From Chloroflexota bacterium (GTDB taxonomy: Bacteria > Chloroflexota > Anaerolineae > J102), in contig JAADFV010000155.1 of assembly GCA_013152695.1 (NCBI GenBank), forward strand, positions 1 through 9,635: a stretch of 9,635 nucleotides of DNA. Direction: 5' to 3'. Position 1 is the first letter of the stretch. Each line of letters opens with the position of its first letter. A program made the position numbers and the translations under genes. Shown one piece after another: positions 6,430 through 9,635 of the stretch. The notes below the pieces were generated by a model. That model made no database searches. It was given only the letters and a program-made list of their open reading frames with translations, and was not told the origin of the DNA.

Positions 6430-7785
6430 TCAGCCTACAAGTTTGTAGCCGCGACCACGCACAGTGATGATGTATTTGGGAGAGGCGGGATTGGGCTCGA
6501 TTTTACGTCGAACCCGGCTCACCAGTTTTTCGATAGCAGAATCGTACACTTCGTCTACATAATCTTCACCCCAGACCGCTTCGACAATGCTGTATTTGTC
6601 GCAAATTTTGTTCAGCTGTCCGTAAAGGAGTAACAATAAGCGAAATTCGAGGTTGGTGAGGGTCTCGGTCCTGCGACCATTGACGTAGACCTCACCGGCC
6701 TCGGCATCAACGCGCACCCCTTTATCGGGACCATACTGGGCAATATTGCGGCGGCGAACGTATTCTTCGAATAAATCGGCAAAAAAGTGGAGTTCATCAT
6801 CTTTTTCGCCGAGAATACCGCGCCGCATCAGTTCGGCAACGGCCTGGCTGTCATTGGAGACGTCGGCGAGGAAAAAGCTGTCCAAGGCATTTTGTTCGGC
6901 CAGGGAAAGATCTTGCCAGATTTTGTCGCATTCGGCACTCACGGCCAGATCATTGCGTAACATATCCCGTACTTCGCGATGAATCAACCAGTCTTCACTG
7001 TCGCTGCGCCGGGCCTCGCCGGTGACTTCGGCCAAACGTCGACACACGATATCCAGTAAGGCGGGATGGCCACCGGCCTGGCTCAAGACAAAACGGATAT
7101 CATTTTCATCGAAATGAGCAGCAACAGCCTGGCTACGCTCTTGAATCAGACGCCGCGCATCGTGTTCCGGTAGGGGATGGATGTAGAGGATGTTAAGGCC
7201 AAAAAGCTCTTTGAATTCGTCGACATGCTCACCTGAACGAATGAAAGAAAGGCGCTGGTCGGTAGCCACGACATAGGTGAGAGCTGAACCGTAGCGATCT
7301 TTCATGGCGCGCAGATTGAGGAAAACTCGTCCGTCCAGGGTTTGGTAAGCAGCGTCGAATTCATCAAATATGAAAACGAGACGTTGCTTATGCGTTTCCA
7401 GAAGTGTGGTCAGGGCCTGATTAAAGCTGAGGGGAATGAAAAGATCGTTGGGAGGGTTGAGAAGGGTGTTGTATTCCTGGCTTAAGGTTTGTACAAGGCT
7501 GGTTTCTTCTGCCAATGAGCTGATCATTTCACGCAAGATCAATTCATAAAAAGCGTGTTCACTTTGTTCGACCATACGATTGCAATCGATGTAGAAAAAG
7601 TGAACTTTGTTATCGAACCCAGGATCGATTTGCTGACGGACATCCGGGCGTTGGAGGCTACGTAAGAGAGCGGATTTCCCGATATTACTGACACCCACGA
7701 TGCTAATGCACTGAGTCGAGGCGATACGTTGTAAAATATGGCTTAGTTCCTCGAAACGATAAAGAGGGAAGTCAGATGACGTCAT
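6430..7785 (-). CDS. STAND/AAA-type ATPase fused to an OmpR/PhoB-type winged-helix DNA-binding domain
   Basis: The product has 451 residues. The N-terminal NTPase has Walker A GVSNIGKS (31-38), Walker B LVFIFDEFD (136-144, DEFD 141-144), a sensor-1-like strand 'LTYVVATDQR' (169-178) and the helical motif 'GGHPALLD' (238-245) typical of novel STAND ATPases. A helical linker leads to a C-terminal winged helix (about 355-451) containing 'LTNLEFRLLLLLYGQL', 'IVEAVWGED', the recognition-helix region 'AIEKLVSRVRRKIEP' and the wing 'YIITVRGRGYKLVG', a close match to OmpR/PhoB effector domains. No receiver domain is present; the ATPase takes its place, so switching is probably by nucleotide state and partner binding. 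ATG 7785 is 4 nt after the stop of the upstream membrane protein and has no clear Shine-Dalgarno, implying coupling. The extra 38 residues from GTG 7899 only overlap that gene. Likely a transcription factor for this locus; target genes are inferred. Confidence 0.88.
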   Translation of the reverse strand: MTSSDFPLYRFEELSHILQRIASTQCISIVGVSNIGKSALLRSLQRPDVRQQIDPGFDNKVHFFYIDCNRMVEQSEHAFYELILREMISSLAEETSLVQTLSQEYNTLLNPPNDLFIPLSFNQALTTLLETHKQRLVFIFDEFDAAYQTLDGRVFLNLRAMKDRYGSALTYVVATDQRLSFIRSGEHVDEFKELFGLNILYIHPLPEHDARRLIQERSQAVAAHFDENDIRFVLSQAGGHPALLDIVCRRLAEVTGEARRSDSEDWLIHREVRDMLRNDLAVSAECDKIWQDLSLAEQNALDSFFLADVSNDSQAVAELMRRGILGEKDDELHFFADLFEEYVRRRNIAQYGPDKGVRVDAEAGEVYVNGRRTETLTNLEFRLLLLLYGQLNKICDKYSIVEAVWGEDYVDEVYDSAIEKLVSRVRRKIEPNPASPKYIITVRGRGYKLVG

Positions 7786-7789
7786 AAGT

Positions 7790-8446
7790 TTATAGGAAGG
7801 TGAAGAGGGAGCGAAAGAGATCGATGAGATACTGAACGCGATCGACGAGTAAGGTAATGCGGGCCCCAGCCGTGGTAGCAAGCAGGGCACCGAACGCAAT
7901 CATCAAAGTATAATACCCGAGCAAACTCAAAATATCGAGGCCGAGGAAAGAAGGCTCGGAGGTTTTTCGGCGCGTAAAATGGACGATAATGCCGATAGTG
8001 GCGAAGGTGGCCAAGGCAACGGCGATTACATCCCACCAGAGCATTGAATCAGGGAGAAAATGCAGTTGGGTGGGCGCCAGGATCTGCGGTGTGAGACTAC
8101 CACGAAGAGCGCCTGCCAAGATAAGAGCACTTCCACCACCCGCCAATATACCCAGAGGAAGAATGCCCCAGGCGCGAAGACGGGGCTGCCGGCTCAGCCG
8201 TAAGGTTAGGAGAAGGATCAAACCAAAAAGAATGACAGTTTCGGGATGCGCCAGGGGCTTGCGCAAGAAAGGCAGCAGCACCTCACCCCAAAGTATTTCT
8301 TTCAAAACAACGGCAACAATGTATCCCAACCATGCCCCCAGCAATAAATGTGAGGCCCAGCGGAAGGCGCGCGTTGCTTGCCATACCCGGCTGAGCAAAG
8401 CCAGAGTAAGAGCCAGGGCCATAAGCGTGCCAAGGAGTTCACTCAT
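7790..8446 (-). CDS. Six-helix integral membrane protein, function unknown
   Basis: The product has 218 residues with about six hydrophobic helices (roughly 4-20, 32-50, 69-83, 93-113, 136-156, 170-192) and an amphipathic C-terminal segment ('VDRVQYLIDLFRSLF'). Loops carry basic clusters ('SRVWQATRAFR', 'RLSRQPRLRAW', 'HFTRRKTSE') that fit a positive-inside topology. No transporter or enzyme signature is recognisable; a Gly-rich stretch 'GILAGGGSALILAG' lies in helix 4. ATG 8446 is chosen because it starts 7 nt after the upstream stop and begins directly with a membrane helix. The frame extends to 8668, but that part overlaps the preceding gene. The Shine-Dalgarno is weak (GGA region), again suggesting translational coupling. 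Its position between an extracytoplasmic-domain protein and an ATPase-DNA-binding protein makes a membrane-signal relay plausible, but this is inference. Confidence 0.8.
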   Translation of the reverse strand: MSELLGTLMALALTLALLSRVWQATRAFRWASHLLLGAWLGYIVAVVLKEILWGEVLLPFLRKPLAHPETVILFGLILLLTLRLSRQPRLRAWGILPLGILAGGGSALILAGALRGSLTPQILAPTQLHFLPDSMLWWDVIAVALATFATIGIIVHFTRRKTSEPSFLGLDILSLLGYYTLMIAFGALLATTAGARITLLVDRVQYLIDLFRSLFTFL

Positions 8447-8453
8447 AAATAGC

Positions 8454-9635
8454 TTATTCCGAGGAGGGGATAAAAGCAAGAATGATAATGACAAGAAAGA
8501 ATAGCCGGGCCAGAGTTTGGGCAAGACGCTGATCCCGAGCAGCCGAGCTTTCTCCCAGCCACTGTTCGTAGGCGAGAGCATCGGTGTAACCGGAAAGCAG
8601 CGCTTTGATCTGGCCACTCTGCTCGTATGGGCGTAAGGCAGGCGCCACCGCGGCCGAAGCGGCCACAAGCAAAGGCGTATCGCTGCGTGTCGCCACCTGT
8701 TCTACCCAGGCGCGGGTCGTTGCCGTTTCTGCACTCAGTTCGATGATGAGATCGAACTGAGCAATATCGGCCTCTGGCTCCCAGCCCTGGGCAGCAATCT
8801 GTGTGGGAGACTGCGATGCCAGGGCAAAGGGGGCAATGCTGAGCGTGCGCAGAGCGCTTGCCTCGCCTGGAAGGAAACCCAAATTGTAGGCAATGTCTTC
8901 GGCTCCGGCCGCTCTGAGCGCCTCGACTGCCACTGCCGGCCCGGTCGGTCGCAGACTGACCGAAGCAAGATGGGCTTGCCGGCGTTGCAAGTGCAAAAGC
9001 AAGGGCTGAGCCAATAATTGCATCTCCCCTTGTGTTGTCGGCTCATAATCCCAGGCGATGAGTACGCGGGGCTGAGGGGGCAAATCCTCGATGATTTGGT
9101 AAGCCGTGGTGACGCTGGGGCGACGAGGGGCGATGTTGGTACTGTCATCTCCAAGAAAAAGACCGATAACAATGAAGGCGACCATGAATAGAGCAATCAA
9201 CCAACGGGCAAGAGGAGGCGAGGATGGTGGAGGGGGTGTGGGAGGCAGTCCGGCAGAGGAAAAGGGTGGCGGAGGGGATGCCAGACGCTGTCCTTCGGGC
9301 GGGGGTAGGGGCAGGGCTAAACTTGGGATAGGTTCCAGACGAAGGGTATCGGAAGGGATCGGCGGTGGGGCGGGAGGGACTTTCTCGCCCGCACTTTCTT
9401 CTCCTTCCTCATCCTCAACTAACTCGAAGAGCGGTGGGGGCACCGGTTCCAGATCAGATTCAGGTTCTGGAGGCGTGGGGGACTCTTCTTCTTTTGCTAA
9501 TTTGCCCTCGATAATGACAGGAGGTAGGGCCTGGGAAGGGGGTGAGGGTTCAGGTTCTTCGGCCGTGGTTTCGCGCTCCTCGACCCCAGGCTCCTCTTCT
9601 TTTTCGGCCTTACCGGCGAACATGATGGGCGGTAG
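8454..9635 (-). CDS. Pro/Glu-rich membrane protein with extracytoplasmic domain flanked by two TM helices, 5' end cut
   Basis: The frame is open to the right edge. Numbering from the first visible ATG (9623), residues 1-138 are low-complexity, rich in Pro, Glu and Ser, and presumably disordered in the cytoplasm. A TM helix follows (139-157, 'ARWLIALFMVAFIVIGLFLG'), then a folded extracytoplasmic domain of about 200 residues with 'RVLIAWDYEPTTQGEMQLLA', 'SVSLRPTGPAVAVEALRAAG', 'YNLGFLPGEASALRTLSIAP' and 'QFDLIIELSAET', then a C-terminal TM helix (371-385). I do not recognise the domain's function. The true start is probably beyond the window: the codons before ATG 9623 read LPPI, so LPPIMFAGKAEKEEE resembles the downstream LPPVIIEGKLAKEEE and looks like another copy of the same motif, and no Shine-Dalgarno precedes 9623. 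It ends 7 nt before the six-helix membrane protein gene. Confidence 0.8.
   Translation of the reverse strand, partial: LPPIMFAGKAEKEEEPGVEERETTAEEPEPSPPSQALPPVIIEGKLAKEEESPTPPEPESDLEPVPPPLFELVEDEEGEESAGEKVPPAPPPIPSDTLRLEPIPSLALPLPPPEGQRLASPPPPFSSAGLPPTPPPPSSPPLARWLIALFMVAFIVIGLFLGDDSTNIAPRRPSVTTAYQIIEDLPPQPRVLIAWDYEPTTQGEMQLLAQPLLLHLQRRQAHLASVSLRPTGPAVAVEALRAAGAEDIAYNLGFLPGEASALRTLSIAPFALASQSPTQIAAQGWEPEADIAQFDLIIELSAETATTRAWVEQVATRSDTPLLVAASAAVAPALRPYEQSGQIKALLSGYTDALAYEQWLGESSAARDQRLAQTLARLFFLVIIILAFIPSSE

Noticed and set aside
7786..7899. Extended N-terminus of the ATPase-winged-helix protein from upstream start 7899
   Set aside because: The 38 extra codons overlap the C-terminal coding part of the six-helix membrane protein and look like an out-of-frame shadow of it.

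Overview
The window looks like bacterial chromosome, most likely from a member of the Chloroflexota (Anaerolineae/Caldilineae-like). That placement is an inference from gene content: a solute-binding/VWA fusion protein, a PspA-like protein, an ATPase fused to an OmpR-type winged helix, and a run of degenerate heptanucleotide repeats. No rRNA or other phylogenetic marker is present. All eight recognisable genes are on the minus strand, so the order of transcription runs from high to low coordinates. No tRNA, rRNA, CRISPR array, transposase or phage gene was seen.

In transcription order: (1) 9635-8454, a Pro/Glu-rich membrane protein with an extracytoplasmic domain, its N-terminus cut by the right edge; (2) 8446-7790, a six-helix integral membrane protein; (3) 7785-6430, a STAND/AAA-type ATPase fused to a C-terminal OmpR/PhoB winged helix. 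These three are packed with gaps of 7 and 4 nt and form one operon of likely membrane-signal-to-transcription character. A 281-nt leader follows (6149-6429), carrying repeated and inverted motifs. Then come (4) 6148-5459, a PspA/IM30-like coiled-coil protein; (5) 5307-4060, a membrane-anchored class II solute-binding protein; (6) 4048-2333, a solute-binding plus VWA fusion protein broken by two compensating frameshifts in this sequence; (7) 2161-1319, a two-TM coiled-coil protein preceded by an eleven-unit heptamer repeat; and (8) 1124 to the left edge, a LivK-type lipoprotein with its C-terminus missing, probably under its own promoter.

The most interesting reading is that genes 1-7 form an envelope-monitoring locus. 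The ATPase-winged-helix protein would be the regulator, the PspA-like protein the inner-membrane effector, and the two solute-binding-fold proteins (one carrying an intact metal-binding VWA domain) extracytoplasmic adhesion or assembly factors rather than nutrient receptors, because no ABC permease or transport ATPase is encoded alongside. This function is inferred from architecture and context only. The two frameshifts in the VWA gene need read-level checking before the gene is called dead.
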